From Rhodococcus rhodnii (GTDB lineage: Bacteria > Actinomycetota > Actinomycetes > Mycobacteriales > Pseudonocardiaceae), in NCBI GenBank assembly GCA_000720375.1, contig JOAA01000022.1, positions 1-64,000 on the forward strand: a stretch of DNA of 64,000 nt. Reading direction: 5' to 3'. The position numbers and the translations under genes were made by a program. Below the pieces are notes generated by a model. The model was not told the origin of the DNA, did not search any database, and saw only the letters and a list, made by a program, of their open reading frames with translations. Positions within the stretch are counted from its first letter, which is position 1, and each line of letters opens with the position of its first letter. This document shows positions 26,620 to 35,538 of this stretch, in pieces.

Positions 26620-28014
26620 ATGAGTTCACCTCCTGCGATCACCTTCCTCGGCGGCACAGGTACCGTGACCGGCAGCAAGTTCCTGGTCGAGGCCGGTGCT
26701 TCGGCCGTGCTGGTCGATTGTGGACTGTTCCAGGGGCTTGCGCCGTTGCGGCGGCGCAACTGGCGGCCTCCACCCTTGGATTTGGACCGGCTTGATGCTG
26801 TTGTGCTGACGCATGCGCACCTTGACCACTGCGGTTACCTGCCTGTGCTGGTCCGCAACGGGTGGCGCGGCCCGATCTACGCGACGCACGGCACGGTGGA
26901 ATTGGCCAGGATCGTCCTCGCGGACAGTGCACATCTGATGATGGAGGACGCGGCGCTCGCGAATGCGGGCGGCTGGTCGAAGCATCACCCCGCGCTGCCG
27001 TTGTACGACTCGGATGACGTAGGCCGGACCGTACAACTGTTCCGCCCGCTCGATCATGGTGTACGCCGGTCAATCGCCGATGGGATCGAGCTGGAGTTTG
27101 GTCACGCGGGCCACATCCTGGGATCCGCGTGGGCGCACCTCACACTCACCACGGGCAACGTTCACCGCGACGTGGTGGTCAGTGGAGACATGGGCAGACC
27201 CGTACACCGCGTGTTGTTGCCGCCGCAGCCCCGTCCAGCGTGCGATGTGCTGTTGCTGGAGTCCACCTACGGTGACCGTTCGCATGATGACGAGCAGGCA
27301 TCAGCCGCGCTGGCGGAGACGATCCGCCGGACAGCCGGGCGAGGCGGCAGTATTCTCATCCCCGCGTTCGCAGTCGACCGTACCGAGGTCATCCTGGTCG
27401 AGTTGGCCAAGTTGGTGCGGCAGGGGCGCATTCCCGCCTTGCCCGTGTTCGTGGACAGTCCGATGGCGCTCGCATCCTTGCGTGTGTACCGCCAGGCAGT
27501 GGCCAAGAGCTGGCCGGAGATCAGGCCGGAACTGTCCGACATGGACGACGCGTTCGACCCCGGCAGGCTGGTGGAATTGCGGACCGCAGAGGAATCCATG
27601 CGGATCAACCGACCGGCGAAGCCGTCAATCATCATCTCGGCGTCCGGGATGGCCAGCGGTGGTCGAGTGCTGCATCACCTGGAATCGATGCTGCCCGACC
27701 GCAAACACACGGTGTTGATCGTCGGATATGCCGCTGCGGGTACGCGGGCACGGAGCCTGGCCGACAGGGCGCGGGAGATCAAGATCCACGGCCGGTACGT
27801 TCCGGTCAAGGCCGAGGTCGTCCTCGTGGACGCCTTCAGCGCCCACGCCGACAAAAACGAACTGGTGGACTGGGCGGTCGACGGCCCGGAGCCCTCAGTG
27901 ACATACCTGGTACACGGCGAGCCTGAAGCATCCGCAGCTCTTGCCGAGCGACTGAGCAGTCAGTACGGCTGGTGCGCAGTCGTGCCGCGCGACAGCGAAC
28001 GCGTTCTGGTGTAG
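26620..28014 (+). CDS. beta-CASP metallo-beta-lactamase (RNase-like) protein
   Basis: 464 aa. N-terminal MBL fold with the metal motif THAHLDHCGY and a Gly-rich start (FLGGTGTVTGSKF), a beta-CASP insertion, the downstream motifs GDMGRP and FVDSPMA, and the C-terminal signature SASGMASGGRVLHHL with DAFSAHADK. This is the bacterial CPSF/YSH1-like group, usually RNA-processing nucleases. It may degrade or process RNA in hypoxia. It follows the double DevR box; the MgtC-like gene starts 4 bp after its stop. Confidence 0.9.
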   Translation: MSSPPAITFLGGTGTVTGSKFLVEAGASAVLVDCGLFQGLAPLRRRNWRPPPLDLDRLDAVVLTHAHLDHCGYLPVLVRNGWRGPIYATHGTVELARIVLADSAHLMMEDAALANAGGWSKHHPALPLYDSDDVGRTVQLFRPLDHGVRRSIADGIELEFGHAGHILGSAWAHLTLTTGNVHRDVVVSGDMGRPVHRVLLPPQPRPACDVLLLESTYGDRSHDDEQASAALAETIRRTAGRGGSILIPAFAVDRTEVILVELAKLVRQGRIPALPVFVDSPMALASLRVYRQAVAKSWPEIRPELSDMDDAFDPGRLVELRTAEESMRINRPAKPSIIISASGMASGGRVLHHLESMLPDRKHTVLIVGYAAAGTRARSLADRAREIKIHGRYVPVKAEVVLVDAFSAHADKNELVDWAVDGPEPSVTYLVHGEPEASAALAERLSSQYGWCAVVPRDSERVLV

Positions 28015-28018
28015 CGCC

Positions 28019-29260
28019 ATGGACACCACCACCGCGCTGGCGCATCTCGCGACAGCGCTCGCGATCGGGCTGTTGCTCGGGCTTGAACGGGAACACGACA
28101 CGGCCGCCGACCGCATCCGGCCTGCCGGTTCCCGGACGTTTCCGCTGATCGCGTTGGCTGGTGGTGTCGCTGCCGCATTGTCACCCGTCGCATTGGGGGT
28201 CGGGCTTGCCGCAGTGGCCGCACTCGTGGTGGCCTGGTACCTGCAAGGGGCGCGTAATGAGCAAGCGGATGTCGGTGCCACGACCGAGATCGCGGCTATC
28301 GCAACCTTTTTGCTCGGTGCCCTGGCGTGGTTCCGCCCTGAACTCGCGGTCCCGGCAGGCGTGGTGGCCGCGGCGCTGCTGGCCGCCAAGCGGCCATTGC
28401 ACAAGTTCGCCACCCGGCTGGTCAGCGACCGTGACGTCACCGACGCGATGACGTTGTTCGTGGTCGCCTTTGTTGTGTTGCCCTTGCTTCCTGACCGTCC
28501 ACTTGGGCCTTACGAAGTACTGAACCCTGCGCGCATCTGGGTACTGGTCATCGCGATCACGCTCATCGGGTGGGCCGGTTACCTCGGCACGCGCTGGTTC
28601 GGCCAGCGTTGGGGTCTGATCGTCGCGGGTTTCGCGGGCGGATTCGTCTCCGGCTCGGCGACAACGGCTGTGCTCGCAAGGAAATCCGCCACCGCGAACG
28701 CGTCGCTGGTGCCAGGCTTGCTGGCGGTGAACATCGCCACACTCATTCAGTTGGTGGCAGTCACGGCCGTTGTGAGCCCGACTGTGGCGTACCGGCTGTT
28801 GCCGGCCGCCGCGGCGGGGATTTTCGTGTTGCTGACTGAAATCGGTTGGCTGGTGTGGCGTCAACGACCGCAGCGAGACGACGAGGGTGAGGCTGATCCG
28901 TTGTTGGCCCGGCCGATGTCATTGAAGTCGGCGTTGGTGCTCGCCATGGTGCTGGTGATCCTGCTGGTCGCGACCAGAGCGGCGGCGGATTGGCTCGGTG
29001 GCGGGGGAGTGCTGGCCGCTGCCGCGGCAGGTGGCCTGGCCGACGCTCATGCCTCGGCAGTCGCGGCGGCGTCACTCGCGCCGCAGTCCATCCCCGTTGG
29101 TACGGCGGTTCTTGCGTGTGTAGTGGCCTTGGCTACGAACACGGTCGTGAAGCTGACGTTGGCGGGTGGACTGGGCGGTACGCGTTTCCTCCTGCGGTTG
29201 GCAGGGTGGTTGGCGGCACCTGTGCTTGCGGTGGTAATGGCCGTTTCCTTCCTGGTGTGA
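28019..29260 (+). CDS. MgtC/SapB and DUF4010 membrane protein
   Basis: 413 aa, about 12 hydrophobic segments. The N-terminal LLLGLEREH followed by GSRTFPLIALAGG is the MgtC/SapB core. The C-terminal part (WFGQRWGLIVAGFAGGFVSGSATT ends its first block) is DUF4010. MgtC-like proteins affect Mg2+ or membrane-potential homeostasis; this fused family has no firm function. In operon with the MBL gene. Confidence 0.88.
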   Translation: MDTTTALAHLATALAIGLLLGLEREHDTAADRIRPAGSRTFPLIALAGGVAAALSPVALGVGLAAVAALVVAWYLQGARNEQADVGATTEIAAIATFLLGALAWFRPELAVPAGVVAAALLAAKRPLHKFATRLVSDRDVTDAMTLFVVAFVVLPLLPDRPLGPYEVLNPARIWVLVIAITLIGWAGYLGTRWFGQRWGLIVAGFAGGFVSGSATTAVLARKSATANASLVPGLLAVNIATLIQLVAVTAVVSPTVAYRLLPAAAAGIFVLLTEIGWLVWRQRPQRDDEGEADPLLARPMSLKSALVLAMVLVILLVATRAAADWLGGGGVLAAAAAGGLADAHASAVAAASLAPQSIPVGTAVLACVVALATNTVVKLTLAGGLGGTRFLLRLAGWLAAPVLAVVMAVSFLV

Positions 29261-29264
29261 CCAG

Positions 29265-29654
29265 CTAGCTGGTCCTGCGCGCCACACGGAGGCCGATCAC
29301 GAGCAAGCCGGACAAGACCATCGTCGGCTGCAACCAGCTGAAGGTCTGGATGATGACCATCTGCACCGCGATCCAGCCGACAAGCAGCGCACCCGAGACG
29401 AACGCTGCTTGCTGGGTCCAGCGGTGGCCGATCACCGCGCACCACGTGGTCACGGTCATCGGGATCCCGACGATCGCCGCCAGCGCGACAGCTGCGAAGA
29501 CAGGGCTCCCGAACGGAAAGCGGCCGGTGATCACCGACCCGAAGTCGATGGTGCCGGTGAGGATCGCGATCGCACCGCCATACGCCTGCACTGCGAGCAC
29601 TCCTGCCACGATGGCCAACACCGGGCGGGTGGTTCTGGTTGAAGTCGTGGACAT
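29265..29654 (-). CDS. four-helix membrane protein, 129 aa
   Basis: Begins MSTTSTRTTRPVLAIVAGV and has four hydrophobic segments up to the basic end LRVARRTS. The frame extends upstream to 30005 but without membrane-protein character; ATG 29654 gives a compact protein. Convergent with the MgtC-like gene and divergent from the DUF4342 gene, sharing a double DevR box. No family recognised. Confidence 0.7.
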   Translation of the reverse strand: MSTTSTRTTRPVLAIVAGVLAVQAYGGAIAILTGTIDFGSVITGRFPFGSPVFAAVALAAIVGIPMTVTTWCAVIGHRWTQQAAFVSGALLVGWIAVQMVIIQTFSWLQPTMVLSGLLVIGLRVARRTS

Positions 29655-29690
29655 ACCCGAACGATCCGATGGCCACGCGTATGTCGACAC

Positions 29691-29727
29691 GGGGCTTTCG
29701 GCCTGAAGTGACAGGGGAAACCGGCCC
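29691..29727. promoter_or_regulatory. DevR/DosR-type double box
   Basis: GGGGCTTTCGGCCT (29691-29704) and GGGGAAACCGGCCC (29714-29727), starts 23 bp apart, between the 129-aa membrane protein and the DUF4342 gene. Confidence 0.8.
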
Positions 29728-29784
29728 TGCTGCCTGACGAGGGAACTGGTGACGATCGGAAAGAACCAACTGAAGGAGGTCATG

Positions 29785-30042
29785 ATGACCGTCACTGACC
29801 GCTCGACGGCAAGCCCGCGGCTGCGTGGGCAAGCGCTGGTGGAGAAAGTGAAGGAGCTGATCCACGAGGGCAACGTCCGGCGGATCATCGTCAAGAACGA
29901 CAAGGTGATCGCAGCTCCTGTCGTCACTGCGATCGGCGCTGTCGCCGCACTGGCAGGGGAATGGACGATCGAGGTCGAACGCCAGGAGGCCGCCACCGAT
30001 GCCAAGGACGTGGTCCCGAAGGATACGGACGGCGAGGCGTGA
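29785..30042 (+). CDS. DUF4342-type small protein
   Basis: 85 aa. The core EKVKELIHEGNVRRIIVKN followed by a hydrophobic helix (APVVTAIGAVAALAG) matches the DUF4342 pattern, with a charged tail. Two ATGs lie in a row (29782, 29785); the second has the proper distance from AAGGAGG. Downstream of the double DevR box. Function unknown; perhaps membrane-associated through the single hydrophobic segment. Confidence 0.85.
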   Translation: MTVTDRSTASPRLRGQALVEKVKELIHEGNVRRIIVKNDKVIAAPVVTAIGAVAALAGEWTIEVERQEAATDAKDVVPKDTDGEA

Positions 30043-30086
30043 TGACGCGGGCGGTTGCCAGAAAGCGGCCGCCCTTCACCCGGGGA

Positions 30087-30536
30087 TCAGCCGGGGCGTT
30101 GTCCGCATCGTGGGATGACGACGACCGGGCAGGCGGCGTGGCGGATGCAGTGTGCGGTGACCGCGCCGAGCGTCAAACTAGTCAGGACGCGGCTGTCGCC
30201 GTGGCTGCCCAGCACAAGCAACGCAGCCTCCCGGCTCATGTCGACCAGTACCTCCTCGGCTCGGCCGACGAGCACGACTTGATCGACCGGTACAGTTATG
30301 TCCAAGCTGCCAACGATGGTGGCAAGTGCTTCGGCGAGTTCTGTGTGTACCGATTGTGTTGTCACGGTGGCAATACCACGCCGGGAGTCGTCTCTGACGA
30401 TCATGTGCCCCTGTGCCATGTGGACACTGACGGCGCGCACCGTGGTCCGTCGCCGGGCGGCTTCGTCCACGGCCCATCTCAGCGCGGAGATGCTTGTCTC
30501 GGAACGGTCGACTCCCACCAGGATTTCGTCAGCCAC
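30087..30536 (-). CDS. single-domain universal stress protein
   Basis: 149 aa from GTG 30536, preceded by AGGAGG; the frame is open much further upstream only as the shadow of narK. Begins VADEILVGVDRSETS; signature GSHGDSRVLTSLTLGA is nearly intact. Ends VVVIPRCGQRPG. It follows narK by 14 bp and is probably cotranscribed with it. Confidence 0.9.
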   Translation of the reverse strand: MADEILVGVDRSETSISALRWAVDEAARRRTTVRAVSVHMAQGHMIVRDDSRRGIATVTTQSVHTELAEALATIVGSLDITVPVDQVVLVGRAEEVLVDMSREAALLVLGSHGDSRVLTSLTLGAVTAHCIRHAACPVVVIPRCGQRPG

Positions 30537-30550
30537 GGCGATTCCTCCTA

Positions 30551-31762
30551 TTATGCCTGTGCAAGGTGTGCCGTTGCCGCGCGCCTGACGGTTGTCGTTG
30601 TGAAGGTGAGGGCGCCGACAGCCACGACAGCGAGGGCGAACAAGCCGACGGCGTAGCTGCCGAACTGGCCGTAGACAGCGCCCATGATCAGTGGTGGGAC
30701 GAAGCCTCCGAGACCGCCTGCCGCGCCGACGACCCCGGTGACCGCACCGACCTTGTCTGCCGGAGCCAGGAGGGAGACCAGCGCGAAGGTAGCGCCGCTG
30801 GCTGCTCCGAGAGCGGCCGCCATGGTGAGGAAGACGAAGGTGCCGACAGGCATCAGCGGCAGGGTGAAGCTTTGGAGCGCGGCGCCGAACGCGACGATGC
30901 CCATGGAGCCGGTGAGGACCCGTACCGGGCCATACCGGTCGGACAACCAACCACCGAGCGGACGCATCACAACGGCCAACAACACGAAGCCTGCCATGCG
31001 CTTGGCGGCATCGACGGCTGTCAGGTGGTACGCCGTCCGCAAGTAGGCAGGCAGGTAGACGGAAAACGCGACGTAACCGCCGAAGGCCACCGCGTACAGT
31101 GCGGCTGCCTCCCAAGTGATGCTCAGCCGGAGGGTCGCCGCGAGCCGGTGGGACAACGAGCCGACGGCCGCTGAGCGGCGCGGGGCGCCCCGCATGACCA
31201 AGGCTGCAGCAGCGGCGTAAACCGCAAGGACGGCGGCGGTGATGACGAAGGGCGCGGGTGTGCCGAGCGACGTGGTGAGGTCCACTGTGGTCAGTGCGCT
31301 GATGGCGGTGCCGCCCATACCGGCGCCGAAGACACCGATCGCCAGCCCCCGTTGTTGTGGCGGGAACCACGCGCTGACGAACGGGACGCCGACGGCGAAG
31401 GCGGTGCCGCCGATGCCCAGCAGGAATCCGCCTGCCAGGAGCGCTGCCAGTGAGTTCTGCCCGCCAAGCCCTAGGAACAGCACCGGCACGATGGTGGCTA
31501 CGGACACGAGCGGGAACATGATGCGGCCGCCGTAGCGGTCGGTCAGTGCGCCGACGGGGATCCGGCCGAGGGCGCCGACGATGACGGGAACGGCGACGAT
31601 CAACGCTTGTTCGAAGGAGCTCAGGCCGAGGTAGTCCTTCAGGCGTGGGCCCAAGGGGCTGAGCAGGGCCCATGCCCAGAAGTTCAGGGCGAAGCCGAGT
31701 GTCGCCATGCCGAGCATCAGCCACGCGCGTACGGCTGGCCGGTTGCGGTCAGTGGTGTCCAT
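30551..31762 (-). CDS. narK: NarK-type nitrate/nitrite transporter (MFS)
   Basis: 403 aa, about 12 membrane helices. Motifs of the nitrate/nitrite porter family are present: GRIPVGALTDRYGGR after helix 2 and the Gly-rich helix 5 region (GIFGAGM-like, VFGAGMGGTA). Divergent from narG across a DevR box, so nitrate uptake or nitrite export is probably induced with the reductase. Mycobacterial narK2 is a DosR target. Ends just before a usp gene. Confidence 0.9.
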   Translation of the reverse strand: MDTTDRNRPAVRAWLMLGMATLGFALNFWAWALLSPLGPRLKDYLGLSSFEQALIVAVPVIVGALGRIPVGALTDRYGGRIMFPLVSVATIVPVLFLGLGGQNSLAALLAGGFLLGIGGTAFAVGVPFVSAWFPPQQRGLAIGVFGAGMGGTAISALTTVDLTTSLGTPAPFVITAAVLAVYAAAAALVMRGAPRRSAAVGSLSHRLAATLRLSITWEAAALYAVAFGGYVAFSVYLPAYLRTAYHLTAVDAAKRMAGFVLLAVVMRPLGGWLSDRYGPVRVLTGSMGIVAFGAALQSFTLPLMPVGTFVFLTMAAALGAASGATFALVSLLAPADKVGAVTGVVGAAGGLGGFVPPLIMGAVYGQFGSYAVGLFALAVVAVGALTFTTTTVRRAATAHLAQA

Positions 31763-31845
31763 GACAGTGGATCGTCGAGTGCGCCGGCCTGATCGGGTAG
31801 GAGTCGGGAGACCTGCGAGATCAGTCCGAACGCCGGTACCGGGGC

Positions 31846-31859
31846 GGGGCTTTCGGCCC
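31846..31859. promoter_or_regulatory. DevR/DosR-type box between narK and narG
   Basis: GGGGCTTTCGGCCC, 37 bp before the narG ATG, followed by TAGTTGGACA as at the xfp promoter. Likely acts in both directions. Confidence 0.82.
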
Positions 31860-31896
31860 TAGTTGGACATTGGCCGGGTCGGCTGAGCTTAAGTGC

Positions 31897-34800
31897 ATGT
31901 CCGATCCATTGCACTCGGTCCGTCGCTTCCTCAGCCGTGCCGAGGTGTCCGCCGACGGCCGCACCTTGCACCAGATCGACCCGTCGGCGTGGGACCGCTT
32001 CTACCGGGACCGCTGGGCGCATGACAAAGTCGTACGGTCGACCCATGGTGTGAACTGCACGGGTTCCTGTTCGTGGCAGGTCTTTGTCAAGGATGGTCTG
32101 ATCACGTGGGAGCACCAGGCGACCGACTATCCCTCGGTCGGGCCGGACTCGCCGGAGTACGAGCCCCGTGGCTGCCCCAGAGGCGCGTCGTTCTCGTGGT
32201 ACACGTACTCGCCCTCACGAGTCCGTTATCCGTACGTGCGCGGCGTGTTGCTGGAGATGTGGCGCGAGGCCAGGCAGCGACTCGGAGATCCCGTCGAGGC
32301 GTGGGCGGAGATCGCCAACGATCCGGATCGGACGCGGGCTTACAAACGCGCTCGCGGCAAAGGCGGTTTCGTCCGGGCTTCGTGGGATGAGGCCACGGAG
32401 ATCGTGGCCGCGGCGCACGTGCACACGACCAAGTCCTATGGACCTGACCGGGTCGTTGGCTTCTCGCCGATTCCCGCGATGTCGATGGCCTCGTTCGCGG
32501 CGGGCACGCGCTATCACTCGCTGATCGGCGGCACGCTGTTGTCGTTCTATGACTGGTACGCCGACCTGCCGGTCGCCTCGCCGCAGGTGTGGGGTGACCA
32601 GACCGACGTGCCGGAAGCGGCGGACTGGTGGAACTCGAGCTACCTGATCATGTGGGGTTCCAACATCCCGGTCACCCGGACACCGGACGCGCACTTCATG
32701 ACCGAGGCGCGCTATCGGGGAACGAAAGTTGTGGCCGTCAGCCCTGACTACGCGGACAACGTGAAGCACGCCGACGACTGGCTGGCGCCGCATCCTGGGA
32801 CGGATGGCGCGCTAGCCATGGCGATGGGACACGTGGTCCTTACGGAGTTCTTCCGCGACAGGAAAACGCCCTACTTCACCGACTACGTGCGCAAGTACAC
32901 CGACCTTCCTTTCCTTGTCACGCTCGACAAGCGCGACGACGAATACCAAGCAGGCAAGTTCCTCACCGCGGCCGACCTCGGCGACAACAGCGAGGACGCC
33001 GAGTTCAAGACAGTCCTGTTCGACGATGGTCAAGGACAGCCCGTTGTGCCGAACGGGTCACTGGGCTACCGGTGGTCCGAAACCGGCAAGGGCAAGTGGA
33101 ATCTTGACCTTGGCGACACCGTCCCAGCGATATCGCTTTACCGCTGGGCCGACGAGCACGTGCCGGTGGATCTGCCGCGCTTCGACGTCGGGGACACCGA
33201 AGGCGGGAGCACGATGCGCCGTGGCGTGCCCGCCATGTACATCGGTGGCCGCCTGGTGACCACCGTATTCGATCTGCTGATGGCCCAGTACGGGGTGAGC
33301 CGTCCCGAGTTGCCCGGCGACTGGGCGCAGTCCTATTCGGACACTTCGCAGCCGTACACGCCCGCGTGGGCGGAGGAAATCACGTCGGTGCCTGCGGCCA
33401 CCACGATCCGGATTGCCCGTGAGTTCGCGCGTAACGCCGAGCGGTCCCAGGGCCGCTCGATGATCGCGATGGGCGCGGGAACCAACCACTGGTTCCACTC
33501 GGACACCATCTATCGCTCCTTCCTGTCCCTCGTCCTGCTTACCGGCTGCCAAGGCCGCAACGGCGGAGGCTGGGCGCACTACGTCGGACAGGAGAAAGCC
33601 AGGCCGATCACCGGCATGCAACACCTGGCGTTCGCGTTCGACTGGCAGCGTCCGACTCGGCACATGGCCGGCACCGCGTTCTGGTATCTGGCCACCGGCC
33701 AGTGGCGGTACGAGGGTTTCCGGGCAGACGAATTGGCCAGCCCACTGGGTCGAGGAAACCTGCAGGGCAAGTCGTTCGCCGACTGCAACGCCAAAGCAGC
33801 GAGGCTCGGCTGGTTGCCTTCGCATCCCACGTTCGACCGCAACCCACTGACCTTCGCGGCCGACGCCGAAGCGGCGGGCATGAGCGTCGCCGACTACGTC
33901 GTCGATCAGCTCACGAGCGGGGAACTCCAGTTCGCTGCGGAGGATCCGGACAATCCTGCCAACTTCCCGCGTGCGCTGACGGTGTGGCGGGCGAACCTGC
34001 TCGGCTCGTCGGGCAAGGGCAACGAGTATTTCTTGCGGCATTTGCTCGGCACGGATGCGTCAGTGCGCAGTGAGGAGTCTCCGGAAGAGCTGAGGCCGCA
34101 GGACGTCGCGTGGCGGGATGAGGCTCCTGAGGGCAAGCTCGATCTGCTGACCACGATCGACTTCCGGATGACGTCGACCGCCCTGTTCGCCGACGTGGTC
34201 CTACCGGCTGCCACGTGGTACGAGAAGCACGACCTGTCCTCAACGGACATGCACCCCTTCGTGCACGCGTTCAACCCGGCGATCGCGCCGCCGTGGCAGG
34301 CCAGGTCGGACTACGACGCGTTCCTCGCACTGGCCGGCAAGTTCTCCGAGCTGGCCAAGCACCACCTGGGAACCCGGACCGATGTACTGGCCGTTCCGCT
34401 CGCCCATGACACTCCGGACGAGCTCGCCCAGCCTGGCGGCCATGTCCGGGACTGGCGGCTCGGCGAATGCGAACCCGTGCCCGGGAAGACCATGCCGAAG
34501 CTGGTCGTGATCGAACGCGACTACGCCGCCATCGGCGAGAAGATCCGCGCGATCGGTCCGCTGCTGGACAAACTGGGCACGACGACCAAGGGGACCACCT
34601 ACAACGTTGAACCTGAGTTGGCGTACTTGCGCAGCCAGAACGGAATCACGGCTGAGGGCAGGCCGTCGCTGGCGACTGCGGAGTACATGTGTGAAGCGAT
34701 CCTGGCGTTGTCGGCCACGACCAACGGCAGACTGGCCAGTGCCGGGTTCCGCACCCTGGAGCAGCGCACGGGCACTGAGCTGGCGGATCTGGCCGAGGAA

Positions 34801-35538
34801 CACGAAGGCAAGCGGATCACGTTCGAAGAGACCAAGAAGGGGCCGCAGCCGGTGATCACCTCGCCGGAGTGGTCCGGTAGTGAAACCGGTGGCAGGCGTT
34901 ACTCCGCGTTCGTGATCAACGTGGAGCGCGACAAGCCGTGGCACACGCTCACCGGCAGGCAGCAGTTCTTCGTGGACCACGACTGGATGATCGAGCTGGG
35001 TGAGCAGTTGCCGGTCTACCGGCCGCCGTTGAACATGCACCGGCACTTCGGTGATCAGGAGCTCGGTGAGGACGGCCGTGCGGAGGTGACCGTGCGGTAC
35101 CTGACGCCGCACTCCAAGTGGTCTATTCACTCGGAGTATCAGGACAACGCGCACATGCTGGCGTTGTCGCGTGGCGGCCCGACGATCTGGATGTCCACTG
35201 TGGATGCCGAGCAGATCGGAGTGGCTGACAACGACTGGATCGAGGCGTACAACCGCAACGGGGTCGTTGTCGCACGGGCCGTTGTCTCGCACCGGATGCC
35301 CTCCGGGACCGTGTTCATGTACCACGCGAAGGACCGCAACGTGAACGTCCCGCGGACCGAACTCGAAGGCAAACGCGGCGGCATGCACAACTCGTTGACC
35401 CGCCTGCTGCTCAAGCCTACGCACCTCATCGGCGGCTACGGCCAGTTCACCTACGCCTTCAACTACTACGGCCCCACAGGGAACCAACGCGACGAGGTCA
35501 CGGTGATCCGACGCCGGTCTCAGGAGGTGACCTACTGA
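31897..35538 (+). CDS. narG: respiratory nitrate reductase, alpha subunit
   Basis: About 1213 aa, normal for NarG. Reduces nitrate to nitrite at a Mo-bisMGD centre. The N-terminal FS0 cluster ligands are visible as H50, C54, C58 and C93 (STHGVNCTGSCSW ... EPRGCPRG), and the Mo-site region follows (WGSNIPVTRTPDAHF). Start at ATG 31897 (MSDPLHSV). There is no twin-Arg signal peptide, so the site should face the cytoplasm. Stop overlaps narH by one base. Confidence 0.97.
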   Translation: MSDPLHSVRRFLSRAEVSADGRTLHQIDPSAWDRFYRDRWAHDKVVRSTHGVNCTGSCSWQVFVKDGLITWEHQATDYPSVGPDSPEYEPRGCPRGASFSWYTYSPSRVRYPYVRGVLLEMWREARQRLGDPVEAWAEIANDPDRTRAYKRARGKGGFVRASWDEATEIVAAAHVHTTKSYGPDRVVGFSPIPAMSMASFAAGTRYHSLIGGTLLSFYDWYADLPVASPQVWGDQTDVPEAADWWNSSYLIMWGSNIPVTRTPDAHFMTEARYRGTKVVAVSPDYADNVKHADDWLAPHPGTDGALAMAMGHVVLTEFFRDRKTPYFTDYVRKYTDLPFLVTLDKRDDEYQAGKFLTAADLGDNSEDAEFKTVLFDDGQGQPVVPNGSLGYRWSETGKGKWNLDLGDTVPAISLYRWADEHVPVDLPRFDVGDTEGGSTMRRGVPAMYIGGRLVTTVFDLLMAQYGVSRPELPGDWAQSYSDTSQPYTPAWAEEITSVPAATTIRIAREFARNAERSQGRSMIAMGAGTNHWFHSDTIYRSFLSLVLLTGCQGRNGGGWAHYVGQEKARPITGMQHLAFAFDWQRPTRHMAGTAFWYLATGQWRYEGFRADELASPLGRGNLQGKSFADCNAKAARLGWLPSHPTFDRNPLTFAADAEAAGMSVADYVVDQLTSGELQFAAEDPDNPANFPRALTVWRANLLGSSGKGNEYFLRHLLGTDASVRSEESPEELRPQDVAWRDEAPEGKLDLLTTIDFRMTSTALFADVVLPAATWYEKHDLSSTDMHPFVHAFNPAIAPPWQARSDYDAFLALAGKFSELAKHHLGTRTDVLAVPLAHDTPDELAQPGGHVRDWRLGECEPVPGKTMPKLVVIERDYAAIGEKIRAIGPLLDKLGTTTKGTTYNVEPELAYLRSQNGITAEGRPSLATAEYMCEAILALSATTNGRLASAGFRTLEQRTGTELADLAEEHEGKRITFEETKKGPQPVITSPEWSGSETGGRRYSAFVINVERDKPWHTLTGRQQFFVDHDWMIELGEQLPVYRPPLNMHRHFGDQELGEDGRAEVTVRYLTPHSKWSIHSEYQDNAHMLALSRGGPTIWMSTVDAEQIGVADNDWIEAYNRNGVVVARAVVSHRMPSGTVFMYHAKDRNVNVPRTELEGKRGGMHNSLTRLLLKPTHLIGGYGQFTYAFNYYGPTGNQRDEVTVIRRRSQEVTY

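Noticed and set aside
30087..31724. 545-aa minus-strand protein
   Set aside because: The upstream part is a shadow of narK in another frame; only the last 149 codons from GTG 30536 are a real Usp gene.
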